A stretch of DNA of 64,000 bases from Myrica gale (Eukaryota; Streptophyta; Magnoliopsida; Fagales; Myricaceae): contig OZ005607.1 of assembly GCA_963930655.1 (NCBI GenBank), forward strand, positions 19,108,374 to 19,172,373, in the 5' to 3' direction. A model generated the notes under the pieces. The model worked only from the letters and a program-made list of their open reading frames with translations, ran no database searches and was not told the DNA's origin. Below, in pieces: positions 54,599-64,000 of the stretch; positions within the stretch are counted from its first letter, which is position 1; the number at the start of each line of letters is the position of its first letter. A program made the translations under genes and the position numbers.

Positions 54599-55299
54599 TT
54601 ATATTCTTAGTTTACGTTTTGTGTTGTTTTAGTTTCGTTACAAAATTTATTTACACTCTTTTTTATAATCAGTAATCATATATAATATTTATAAATATAA
54701 ACTACCATAACAATTATGCTCAGATATTAAGTTATGTACTTTAATTGTATAAGCTAATTAATCTCACAATAACCAATTCAAAATAATCGTGTATGTCCCA
54801 AAAAAAACCACAAACCGGGCTAAAATCTCATCCCTAATAGGATTTTACCAAAATTAAATAGACTGCCAAAATATGACCCAAATCGGGTTCAAAAATAATT
54901 CCTAAACGGTAAAGGAAAGAAAATCAAAACTAAAAATAGGTTTTTGAGAGGGAAAAAAACGGATTTAGGGCTCTAAATGAGGCACACCGAAGTGTAGCTC
55001 GGTGACCATGACATGCGCGCCGAAAAGAGCTTTCCGAATTGAGGTCATAGGTGCAAATCGGGTACTCGTAGCCAAAGTTATGACCAAAAAACCGACACGT
55101 GCGCGAAAGACCGCCACTATAGGTATAACAACTTCAATATTCATAACACTCTCTCTAATTTCATATTTTATTAAGTAGGTCTCTTAAATTTTTTTTAAAA
55201 CATGTGACAAAATAAAATTATGTATAAAAAGGAATAAATAGCCAATAAAATAATTATTCATCTTAAATAACACATAAAAATTTAGTTTTCTATTTTTTT
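54599..55299. other. Noncoding DNA, probably internal CACTA or other TE sequence
   Basis: 54940-55115 is more GC-rich (GGCACACCGAAGTGTAGCTCGGTG, an imperfect hairpin) and runs into the CACTA-like subterminal region. No protein motif. Confidence 0.35.
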
Positions 55300-55674
55300 C
55301 ATTTTTTTACAATTATACCTATAGCGGCGGTCACTACAAAGACTGCCGCTATATGTATACCTTTCGCCTACAGGTACGAGCTTCAGCGGCGGCAGTTTTA
55401 GACACCCCTCTAAAGACCCTCATTTGGCGGCAGTTTGCGAAAAAACGTGACTAAATGAGGGTCTATAACGGCGGTCACTGACCGCTGCTAAAAGACCGCC
55501 GCGAAAGACCCTCCTTTAGCGGCGGTTTGCAAAAAAACGCGACTAAAACTAACCGCCGCTATAGACCCTCTTTTGGTCGCGGTTTGAAGAAAACGCTGCG
55601 ACAAATACCCTTTAGCGTTGTTTTTAGTGATCGCCGCTAGAAAGACCGCCGCTATAGACCATTTTTTTGTAGTG
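55300..55674. mobile_element. CACTA (En/Spm-type) terminus with subterminal repeats
   Basis: Ends at 55661-55674 ATTTTTTTGTAGTG, i.e. CACTACAAAAAAAT inward on the other strand, the usual CACTA terminus. The preceding ~370 bp is packed with GCGGCGGT / ACCGCCGC motifs in both orientations plus AAAGACCCTC/GAGGGTCTA repeats, as in En/Spm subterminal regions. The left terminus and transposase are not identified. Confidence 0.65.
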
Positions 55675-57911
55675 GTTGTGCCTAGAGGGAGACCCCATTG
55701 GAGCTGTGCAACCTCACCAGGGTGGCTAGTTTCAAAATAATTTTTAATGTTTTAATATTTTAATATTTAATATTTTCTAAGTATTTAGATTAGTGGTCCA
55801 ATATTTTTTTAATTTATTTATCTATTTTAACATTTTTAATTAATTAATTAATTATATTTATTTGGTGAATGTTTATTATTTTAGAAGCATCGGGCTTTGT
55901 TGCCCAATTTTGGTTTTCAGTTTTTGTGCAATTATGAATTTCTGTAAGTCATTTTTAATTTTTAATATTGTTTTATTATTTTTGCAAATTAATCCTGTAT
56001 TTTTTAGTTTATTGAATTTCCAAAATTATGTTTTTAAAATGTTTTCTAGATTTTTAAATTTTATAAATATTTTGATGAATTTTATGTTTTTCTCTTTTAA
56101 ATATTTTTAAAATTAATTTTACTTTTACATTTTACCCACAAATTTTCAACAATTTTTTAATTTTTTTATAATTTCTTGTAAAAATTTGGATATATTTTCT
56201 GAATATTTTTTAATTTTAATTTTAATTCTATTTTATAGCAATTAATTAGTTTTGCGAAATTATTTTTTACATATATTTATCCGATTTTCCTGATTTATAA
56301 ATTCTGATTCTATTTTTTTCAAATATTTATATTTTATTTAGTTAATTTAGATATTTTTATTTTTTATATTTTTTTAAAATTTCCTATTTTCTCTAAAGTA
56401 GTTTTTCTTATTATTTTTTTGAATGTGATGATATAAGAAAGATATTATTGTTAATATAAAAAACTAATTTTTATTTACTTATTTTCATATTATTTTCATT
56501 ATTTTCTAATATTTTTAGTATTTTTTAAAAATAATTTCCTATTTGTATATTTTTATATTTTTCGTACTTTTTGTAAATTAATTTTATTTTTTTAAAACGT
56601 AATAGTACCCAAAATAAAAATATTATTAAAAGAAAAATTAAATAAATGAGAGTAAACAAAATAAAATTATTATTATTTTTAGGCTTAATATACGCGCGTG
56701 CCCCATGGGTTTAACGTTTTCTCAGAAATACTCCTAAGGTAAGTTTTGTTGTCCCGCTACCCCTGAGGTATATCTATTTTTCCCGTTTTATCCCTCCGCC
56801 AGCATTCCGTCTATTTTTGGACAGAAATTAATGACGTGGACCAATTGACCACGTCACATCCAATTAAACTGCAACACGTGTCCTTAACTATTGTCTGGAC
56901 AAAATTCTTTTTTTCACCTATATATCCACGTCACTCTCCCTGACATTTTACCAAAATGCTCTTAAAATCAACAAAAATGAAAACGAACGGCAAGCCGCAA
57001 CCTCCTCTTCACAGTGTGGGCATCGTCTCAACGGCCTAACTCCATCCCCAAAACTAAACAAACACCCAATCTTTCTTAATTATTACTATCACAAAATTTT
57101 CCAACATTTATACAAACACATCTTAAAATTTTAACACTTTTTACAAACTTCAATACACCTCTTTCTTCTCAAAAAGTGCTAAAATTTTATAAATCACTAA
57201 AAAAATTTCATCGCAAACGCACCCTATGTCTAGTAACTTTTATTATTCTATTTATCAATTAATACTTCTAAAAATAAAATAAAATAAGAGAGAGTACTAA
57301 AAATCGCTCCACAAGAGGGATACTAATTATAAGATTCATTATAAAGAAAATCATTAATATAAATTACTACTTACTCCAAAAGTTTAAATTAGTAATTATT
57401 ATTTCAATTATATTTTTTAATACTCTCCTCTCATATATAAGCAGAACTTAAGAGTTTGATTATTTTACAATGATAATTCGCACTTGTCTCGAATGTTTAA
57501 GTGGAAAGTTTAAGCAAAAATAATTTAAAAGATAATATTTAAATAAAAAGATCATAAATAAACTGTTGTACTTCTAGTAGAAACTTCGTTATTTTTTCAG
57601 TAATAACAGCAACAAAAAACGAAACTATGTTCAACAGCCATTTAATTTTGACTCCTACTTGCACAATTATTGCATACGAAACCAAAAAGAGTCGGAAAAT
57701 AAAAATAAAAGGCTAAATTAGTCGGCATGTTTATGAGGTATGACTATTTCTCAATTTCGTCTTCAAGGTTCGATTTTTTTTACAAAAAATTATGGAGTTT
57801 GGCCCTATTTTCAAAAGAGTTTTGCCGTCAACTTAATGGACGGATATACTGACCTGGTTAACGGCTTATACGTGAAAAGTGATATGTGTCAGTAAATAAA
57901 AAAAATCTAAA

Positions 57912-57947
<36 letters not shown>

Positions 57948-57959
57948 GAAAAAAAGGAA
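55675..57959. other. Extremely AT-rich DNA and TIR-like blocks
   Basis: 55740-56680 is very AT-rich, without structure. 56690-56990 (TAATATACGCGCGTGCCCCATGGG, CCCGTTTTATCCCTCCGCC, GACGTGG...CCACGTCA) looks like one end of a MULE-type repeat, and 57710-57900 resembles another. 57060-57230 is MITE-like. (TA)n at 57918-57943. No gene. Confidence 0.4.
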
Positions 57960-58548
57960 GGATCAGAGGTCTCCGATCCTTTCCCGGTGGTCTAGGGCGG
58001 CAGAGAGACCTCCAATCCTTCTTTTTTAAAAAATAAAAAATAAAATAAATTATATATTTTTTTATTAATTTTAGTTTATTTTTTATTTTTTTTTATTTTA
58101 CGGACACGTGTCGTATTGCGATTAGACGATATATTTTTTTTAATCAAGCTATCAATTTTCATGTGTGCGCAATCAACCACGTGTGTATTTTTATCCACTA
58201 AATTAAATAAATCTTATTTGAAAATGAGTTCAAACCCCAAGATTTTCTTTTAGGGGAAGGGATACATGAGGACCAAACGAGGAAATAATCATACACGGTA
58301 CTTAGTGACCAATTTAGAAGGGATGAGATTCTGACGTTGGAGTCCTAGCTGGCTAGCTTGGCATGTTTTGATCATCCGTACGTGTTAAGATAAGCTCGAA
58401 AGTGAGCGTCCTCCACCGTTCATCTTTATACTTTTCAAGTCCAGCAGTCCCCTGTTTCCTGAATAAGCTTGCAATTCCCTAATTTCCTTCTTTCGTCGTT
58501 TGCAATCCAATATTTCCATTGCTTTCTTCCATTGCTGAGAAGGAAAAA
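57960..58548 (+). promoter_or_regulatory. Upstream region of the NLR gene
   Basis: Contains an imperfect inverted repeat GGATCAGAGGTCTCCGATCC near 57960 and AT-rich DNA. Closer to the gene, a CTTTATACT TATA-like string at 58426 and a leader of about 100 bp precede the ATG. Two CACGTGT-type motifs lie at 58104 and 58178. The transcription start is not determined. Confidence 0.35.
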
Positions 58549-61500
58549 ATGGCCGAGGTGGGAGGAGCGCTTCTCTCTGCCTTCCTGCAAGTTTTACTTG
58601 ATAGACTGGCATCTCCTGAGGTCCTTGACTTTCTTCGAGGCCAAAAACTCATCGGTAGACTCTTAAGCAAGTTGAAGATAAAGTTGCTAGTCGTGAATGT
58701 GCTGGCCGAAGACGCAGAGGAAAAGCAAGCCACAAATCATCATGTAAAAAAATGGCATGATGAGTTGAAAGATGCTGTCTTTGATGCTGAGGACATCCTT
58801 GATAAGGTTGCTACTCAAGCCTTACAACGCAAGTTGGATGCTGAGTTTGAAACAACGGCAGTTAAGGTACGAAACCTCACCTACGCTTCTCTTTCACTTT
58901 ATAAGCTGAGAGGAAATATAGAAGAGGTTTTGGACAAATTAACGTCTCTGGCCGACCAAAAGGATGTTATAGGCTTAAGAGAAGTTAATGCAGGGAGGTC
59001 ATCTGAGAGATTGCCCACGTCTTGTTTGGTTGAAGAATCTGATATTTTTGGTAGAAATAATGAAAAGGAGGAAATTGTTAAGGAGGTGCTCTCCTATAAT
59101 GAAAGTGGCAAAGAGATGAGTGTGATTGCTATAGTCGGCATGGGGGGCATTGGCAAGACCACTCTTGCTCAGCTTGTATACAATGACATGAGGGTAAAGA
59201 AGCATTTTCATCTTAAAGCCTGGGTTTGTGTTTCAGATGAATTTGATCTATTTAAGGTGACGAAAGCAATCCTGGAGGCAGTAACTTCATCAACAAGTGA
59301 GGTTAGAGATCTAAATCGCCTTCAAGTTACACTGAATGAGAGATTGTCAGGGAATAAATTTGTAATTGTATTAGATGATGTATGGAATAACAGTTTTGAT
59401 GATTGGGAGGCCTTGAGTAAGCCTTTGAAATCCGGAGCGCCAGGAAGTAAGGTCATCGTAACAACACGCGATGATGGTGTTTCATCAGCCATGCGTGCTT
59501 GCTCAACTCATTATCTAAATAAGTTGCCTGAAGAGGATTGCTTGTCACTATTTGCAAAGTACGCTTTTGACAAAGGTAACTTAATTAATGTACATCCAGA
59601 GCTAGAAGTACTAGGTAGACAGATTGCAAAAAAATGCGAAGGTCTACCATTAGCGGCCAAGGCAATTGGGGCTCTCTTGTGGTCGAAGACAAATGTTGAT
59701 GAATGGAATAACATATTGCATAGCGAATTATGGAACCTATCAATGGAAGGGACAAAAGTTCTTCCAGCTCTCCAATTAAGTTACAAATATCTGCCGTCGC
59801 ATTTAAAGCGGTGCTTTGCTTATTGTGCAATATTCCCAAAGGATTGTGCTTTCACAAAAGATCAACTGATCTTATTATGGATGGCAGAAGGTTTCCTCCA
59901 AGAAGTTGGAAATAAGAGAATGGAAGAAATCGGTGAAGGTTACTTCCATGATCTTGTATCAAGATCATTTTTCCAAAGATCAACTGAGCACGAACAATAT
60001 TTTGTAATGCATGATCTTATCAATGATTTAGCAAAATTTGTACACGGGCAATTTAGCTTTTGGCTAAAGGTTGATCAGTCTCATGAAGATTTAGCCAAGA
60101 CTCGTTATTTGTCGTATATGAGAACAGAATTTGATACCTTCAAGAAGTTTGAGTGTCTTTATGAGGCGAAGAAGCTGCGCACTTTTTTACCATTAGAATT
60201 GGCGCCGAACCAATACAGTTGGTTCTACTTGCCTAAAAAGGTGTTGCGTGATCTTTTGCCAACATTAAGCTGTTTACGAGTCCTCTCTTTATCTCACTAC
60301 CGGAACATGACTGAGTTGCCCAAATCAGTCAGGAAAATGAAACAACTACGATATTTGGACATTTCTTCCACGAAGGTTAAGAGATTGCCTGAGTCTATAT
60401 GTAAGTTGCATAACTTGCAAACATTGAAGTTATCTGGCTGTTCATATCTTACATCATTGCCTAGAGACATGCATAAACTCGTTAATTTACGTCACCTTGA
60501 TATTACTCAAACTGGCCGTATCAAGGAGATGCCGATGCACTTATGCAATCTAAAAGGTCTCCAAACTTTGTCTAAATTTATTGTCAGCAAACACAGGGGG
60601 TCTAGCCTTGGAGAGTTGGGGAAGCTTGCAAATCTTCGAGGAGCACTTTCTATTTTGGAGCTACAAAATGTCGAATCTTCCAGGGATGCTGTGGAGGCAA
60701 AGTTGAAGAATAAGAAGTACTTGGAGAACTTGGAGCTGCACTGGAATGATTCACCTGCTAATAATTCAGAAAGTCATAGAAGGGCACTCGACAATCTCCA
60801 GCCCCACACAAATTTGAAAAGCCTCACTGTCAAGTGCTACAATAGTGAACGTTTTCCAGATTGGGTCGGACACCATTCATTCTCTAATATAGCATCTCTA
60901 CGTCTGGAAAACTGTAAGCATTGTTGCAGGTTGCCACCACTTGGGCAACTACGCTCTCTACAGAACCTTTCTATTATAGGGTTTCCTGCAATTGTTACGG
61001 TGAGTTCAGAGTTTTACGACATTGGTTCCTCATCAATGAAGCCATTTGGAAGCTTAAAAGTTTTAAGTTTTGTGGACATGCCAAACTGGGAGACATGGTT
61101 TCATTTTAGTACTGAAAACGAAGGTGGAGCTTTTCCGTCTCTTGGAGAGCTTAATGTTAAATACTGCCCGAAGTTGACATTGCAGAATGGGGGCTTTTCC
61201 ACCCATCTTCTTTCTTTAGCCAAGCTGGAGATCCTTGGCTGCCCAGAGCTGGTGATTTCACTCCGTAGGGCTCCAGTACTTCGTGAATTGGAGCTAATGC
61301 GTTGTAACAAGGTTCTACTGAAGGAATTGCCAGTCGGAATGGAAAGGCTTAGAGTGGGAGGTTTTGATTCGGTGGAGTCCCTTTCCGAGGGATTGACGAA
61401 CTCCAATAGCTGTCTTCAAGAGTTGGATATCAGTGTCTGTTCCTCACTCGTGTCTCTTCCCACGTGCGTTCTGTCCTCTACATTAAGAAAACTTCAAATC

Positions 61501-62328
61501 TCGAGTTGTATGAAGTTCGAGCTCCCAACACACCTGGACTATTCATTTCTCGAAGAATTGTGGTTGTCCAATTGTGATTCTCTCAGGTCCTTTCCACTAG
61601 ACTTATTCCCAAATCTTAAGAACGTCTTTATCTCGTCGTGTGAGAATATGGAATCTCTTACAGCACCAGAACAACATGAACATGACTTAATGACCTCTCT
61701 TTACATCTTCTATTGCCCAAATTTTGTCTCTTTTCCAAAAGGAGGATTGCGAGCGCCCAACCTTACAACTCTTTCTATCTTGGGTTGTAAGAGTCTTAGG
61801 TCACTGCCTGATAAGATGCACTCATTCCTTTTGTCTCTTGGCTATTTGCATCTAAGTCATTGTCCAGAAATGGAGTCGTTTCCTGAAGGGGGCTTGCCTT
61901 CCAAACTTAGTAATATTTACATTCGAAATTGTGACAAACTCTTTGCCGGTCGGATGAGATGGTGCTTGCAAACGCTCACCTCTGTTAGACACGTGTCAAT
62001 CGGTGACAACTCTGAAACTGTCGTGTCTTTTCCGGAGACCGGTTTGCTTCCCTCAAATCTTACCTCCCTTGAAATCTGGAACTTTCCAAATTTTGAATCT
62101 TTGGATATGGAGGGGCTTCAACACCTGACCTCTCTTGAAGATTTGCAAATCTATATATGCCCTAAGCTCAAGTGCATGCCAGAAGGGGGGCTGCCTGCCT
62201 CCCTTTCTCTTCTAGAGATAAGAGGGTGTCCTCTATTGCAGAAACAGTGGCAAAAGAGGAAAGGAAAAGAATGGCTCAAGGTTGCTCACGTCCCTTACAA
62301 AGTGATCGATGATGAATGGATTGAATGA
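58549..62328 (+). CDS. CC-NBS-LRR disease resistance protein (RPP13-like 1 type)
   Basis: An intracellular immune receptor that binds nucleotide through NB-ARC and detects pathogen effectors, probably through its LRR. Single uninterrupted coding exon, 1,259 codons. ATG at 58549 (MAEVGGALLSAF, typical CNL start); another in-frame ATG 30 bases upstream is less likely. Seen: Rx-type coiled coil with DAVFDAEDILD (about 75-85); P-loop GMGGIGKTTLAQ (about 197); RNBS-A KAWVCVSDEFD; kinase-2 LDDVW with the CNL-type Trp (about 275-279); RNBS-B GSKVIVTTRD; GLPL (about 365); RNBS-D CFAYCAIFPKD; MHD (487-489); then about 25 LRRs (570-1230), many of LxxLxxxxCxxLxxxP form. All nucleotide-binding motifs are intact, so it is likely functional. 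Downstream sequences suggest spliced 3' UTR. Family by motif; effector unknown. Confidence 0.96.
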   Translation: MAEVGGALLSAFLQVLLDRLASPEVLDFLRGQKLIGRLLSKLKIKLLVVNVLAEDAEEKQATNHHVKKWHDELKDAVFDAEDILDKVATQALQRKLDAEFETTAVKVRNLTYASLSLYKLRGNIEEVLDKLTSLADQKDVIGLREVNAGRSSERLPTSCLVEESDIFGRNNEKEEIVKEVLSYNESGKEMSVIAIVGMGGIGKTTLAQLVYNDMRVKKHFHLKAWVCVSDEFDLFKVTKAILEAVTSSTSEVRDLNRLQVTLNERLSGNKFVIVLDDVWNNSFDDWEALSKPLKSGAPGSKVIVTTRDDGVSSAMRACSTHYLNKLPEEDCLSLFAKYAFDKGNLINVHPELEVLGRQIAKKCEGLPLAAKAIGALLWSKTNVDEWNNILHSELWNLSMEGTKVLPALQLSYKYLPSHLKRCFAYCAIFPKDCAFTKDQLILLWMAEGFLQEVGNKRMEEIGEGYFHDLVSRSFFQRSTEHEQYFVMHDLINDLAKFVHGQFSFWLKVDQSHEDLAKTRYLSYMRTEFDTFKKFECLYEAKKLRTFLPLELAPNQYSWFYLPKKVLRDLLPTLSCLRVLSLSHYRNMTELPKSVRKMKQLRYLDISSTKVKRLPESICKLHNLQTLKLSGCSYLTSLPRDMHKLVNLRHLDITQTGRIKEMPMHLCNLKGLQTLSKFIVSKHRGSSLGELGKLANLRGALSILELQNVESSRDAVEAKLKNKKYLENLELHWNDSPANNSESHRRALDNLQPHTNLKSLTVKCYNSERFPDWVGHHSFSNIASLRLENCKHCCRLPPLGQLRSLQNLSIIGFPAIVTVSSEFYDIGSSSMKPFGSLKVLSFVDMPNWETWFHFSTENEGGAFPSLGELNVKYCPKLTLQNGGFSTHLLSLAKLEILGCPELVISLRRAPVLRELELMRCNKVLLKELPVGMERLRVGGFDSVESLSEGLTNSNSCLQELDISVCSSLVSLPTCVLSSTLRKLQISSCMKFELPTHLDYSFLEELWLSNCDSLRSFPLDLFPNLKNVFISSCENMESLTAPEQHEHDLMTSLYIFYCPNFVSFPKGGLRAPNLTTLSILGCKSLRSLPDKMHSFLLSLGYLHLSHCPEMESFPEGGLPSKLSNIYIRNCDKLFAGRMRWCLQTLTSVRHVSIGDNSETVVSFPETGLLPSNLTSLEIWNFPNFESLDMEGLQHLTSLEDLQIYICPKLKCMPEGGLPASLSLLEIRGCPLLQKQWQKRKGKEWLKVAHVPYKVIDDEWIE

Positions 62329-64000
62329 GCCTAAAACTCTAAGAAGAATTCCGATTTCTGCGCAATGATAGTATGAGGTATGTTAATTATCCTCTTTTCA
62401 AACTGCTAATTTGACGGCTTAATTTATCATTCCACATAGCTGTTATGTTTGTAAAACAAAATGTTTTTGCCCATTCCTGGCGCCTTCCTCATGTCACCAA
62501 AGCAAATTTTGCTGGAAAAAAAACCCGAGAAATTTCAATTTTTTTTGGCACCGATAAATTTCAAATTACTTTTGGGTTATGAGTGCTGATGATCGTTTCA
62601 TAGGAAATTCAAGTAAGAAATAAAGAAATTAATGGGAACAGAAATCGAGCATGCAAAATCTTGAATTTTTATTATGAATTAATTTGAGGAAATCGCTTGA
62701 TGCTTTAGTTTTGGGTTCTGAGTGCTGTTACTTGTTTTCTCAGTGGATTCTGTTGATTTTGAATTTTGATGACACTCTTTGTCCTGTGCAGTTTCTTTGA
62801 GAGCTCTGAGACGGTACAAACTTTGCTGTTGTCTTTGGCTCTAGTGGTGTCCCCTCTGCTGCAGGTGCCCTTAACTGTCTCGACTGGTTTGTCTCTTTAT
62901 TTTGAACCCTCCTTGTGTTGAGCGGCATGATTAGTCCTACCAACATTTTGGATAATTTCAATTTGAGTTGCTCCCTCTGTTTAATCTTCGGCTATCTCAT
63001 ATGTTTAAAGAGGGTAATATGGCGGCTGATTTATGAGTAAAAGAAGGGACTTCAAGGAGCAATGTGAACTTTGGCGGAGATGGATGGATTTCATGTTACG
63101 CAGAAGAATTGAGTATCATGGAGTGTTGTGGTTAGACTTTTTGCCTTATTGTATGAAAGGTACCTTGACAAGCTGGGCTTTGCTAGTATTATATTTTAAT
63201 TTCTTTGTTTATGTTTTGGCAGTTGGTTATTTGTGTATTTGCGACTTTCTGGTTGTGTTTTGAGTCCTGTATGGTATGGATGTAACCACGGTATTTCTCC
63301 ACCATGGGATTAAAATCTTCTTATATGTATTATGTTTCTATTTGTTTGCTAGCCCAATGTAGCATACGGCCATACAAATGAAAACGGATAGACAAAAATG
63401 GTAATATAAGGCCAAATAAGTTGGATCTCCATAGACCCCAAAAAAAATAAAAGAAGGTCCCTTCGATGGCTTCAATTATTGCAAAAGTGTGACCCTCCAA
63501 CTACAAAGATATTGACAGTTTTTTAAACTTTGTTAAAATTTTCTGTGAATTTCAATGAAAATTGATTTTTAGCCTTTGAAATGAAGGTTTTAGACTAAAA
63601 AAATGTCATCGCGCCCAAAAAATATATTGGAAGGTAGAAAATGTCTGTAATCAATTATTCATGGGAGCAATGTGTGATAACAATATAATTACCCAAAAAT
63701 AGCCGTTGGTGCTCTTACATATTACCAAATTAGTACCTACTTTTTTTTTTTTAATTAGTTATGTAATGTAGAGGAGCATTTCCATATATCTGGTTCTTCT
63801 ATCCGTGGGCTGACTTCATGAGTAGCTGCAAAGAGATCGAAACCTAAGCATTGCAAGGTAAAACATGTAAGACAAACCCAGAGTGATCTAAAAATGATGT
63901 CCAAGTCCTTGCCCTTATCATTTCTGATTCTTTAAAAGCAAAACTATGGGAGAACAAGTCTTTCATGGTGAGGAGAGTGATCCAGCAGGAACTACCCCTA
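62329..64000. other. NLR 3' region and flank
   Basis: Possible 3' UTR introns: ATGAG|GTATGTTAAT near 62377 as donor and CCTGTGCAG|TTTC at about 62791 as acceptor. 63480-63700 is another 'tgcaaagtg'-type repeat fragment. The short frames at 62740-62961 (-) and 63033-63263 (+) show no known motif. Nothing recognised to the window end. Confidence 0.35.

Noticed and set aside
56690..57960. A third MULE with ends near 56690 and 57900
   Set aside because: The two blocks resemble TIR-type sequence in style, but I could not align them as inverted repeats and found no TSD.
1..64000. CRISPR arrays, bacterial operons, rRNA or intact tRNA genes
   Set aside because: None seen; the direct repeats here are transposon LTRs, TSDs or simple repeats in plant nuclear DNA.

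Overview
This is nuclear DNA from a flowering plant. The genes have GT-AG introns, the intergenic DNA is AT-rich, and the window carries plant-specific families (a fasciclin-like arabinogalactan protein, a CC-NBS-LRR resistance gene, succinate dehydrogenase subunit 6) and plant mobile elements (hAT, MULE, CACTA, Ty1-copia, plant LINEs). The families fit a eudicot; I cannot name the genus.

Layout. From 1 to 17 kb there is no intact gene. This stretch holds MITEs, a short NLR relic, a decayed hAT transposase lying between LTR-like repeats, a retroposed copy with a target-site duplication (TSD), a short nonautonomous hAT element with an 8-bp TSD, and a diverged 300-bp duplication. From 17.3 to 19.4 kb is a two-exon FLA gene (+). 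From 21.8 to 24.7 kb is SDH6 (-), three exons, one intron with a GC-AG boundary. From 27.5 to 45.3 kb is a complete RFC1 gene (-), the large subunit of the clamp loader; I could join 22 coding exons into one open frame of 953 codons. Its introns host four traces of a LINE family (all on the RFC1 sense strand) and a 187-bp solo LTR. From 46.4 to 53.3 kb is a nest of transposons with two gene-capturing Mutator-like elements (Pack-MULEs). From 53.3 to 58.5 kb are low-complexity DNA, a CACTA terminus and AT-rich DNA. From 58.5 to 62.3 kb is a single-exon CC-NBS-LRR gene (+) of 1,259 codons.

The most interesting part is the Pack-MULE pair. The first (46671-48090) has ~208-bp terminal inverted repeats that are almost identical, a perfect 9-bp TSD, and an unfilled paralogous target site about 1 kb away. 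It carries the promoter, leader and first RRM of an hnRNP-type gene as a 94-codon open frame. The second (50026-51709), an older relative, carries fragments of two unrelated host genes: a NEF1-like (No Exine Formation 1) fragment on the minus strand, split in two by a WAV3-type VWA/Vwaint fragment on the plus strand. A GC-rich foldback element sits beside its left terminal repeat.

The host genes are not functionally linked to each other: RFC1 acts in nuclear DNA replication, SDH6 in mitochondrial complex II, FLA in the cell wall and the NLR in immunity. All family calls rest on reading motifs by eye; no database search was run.
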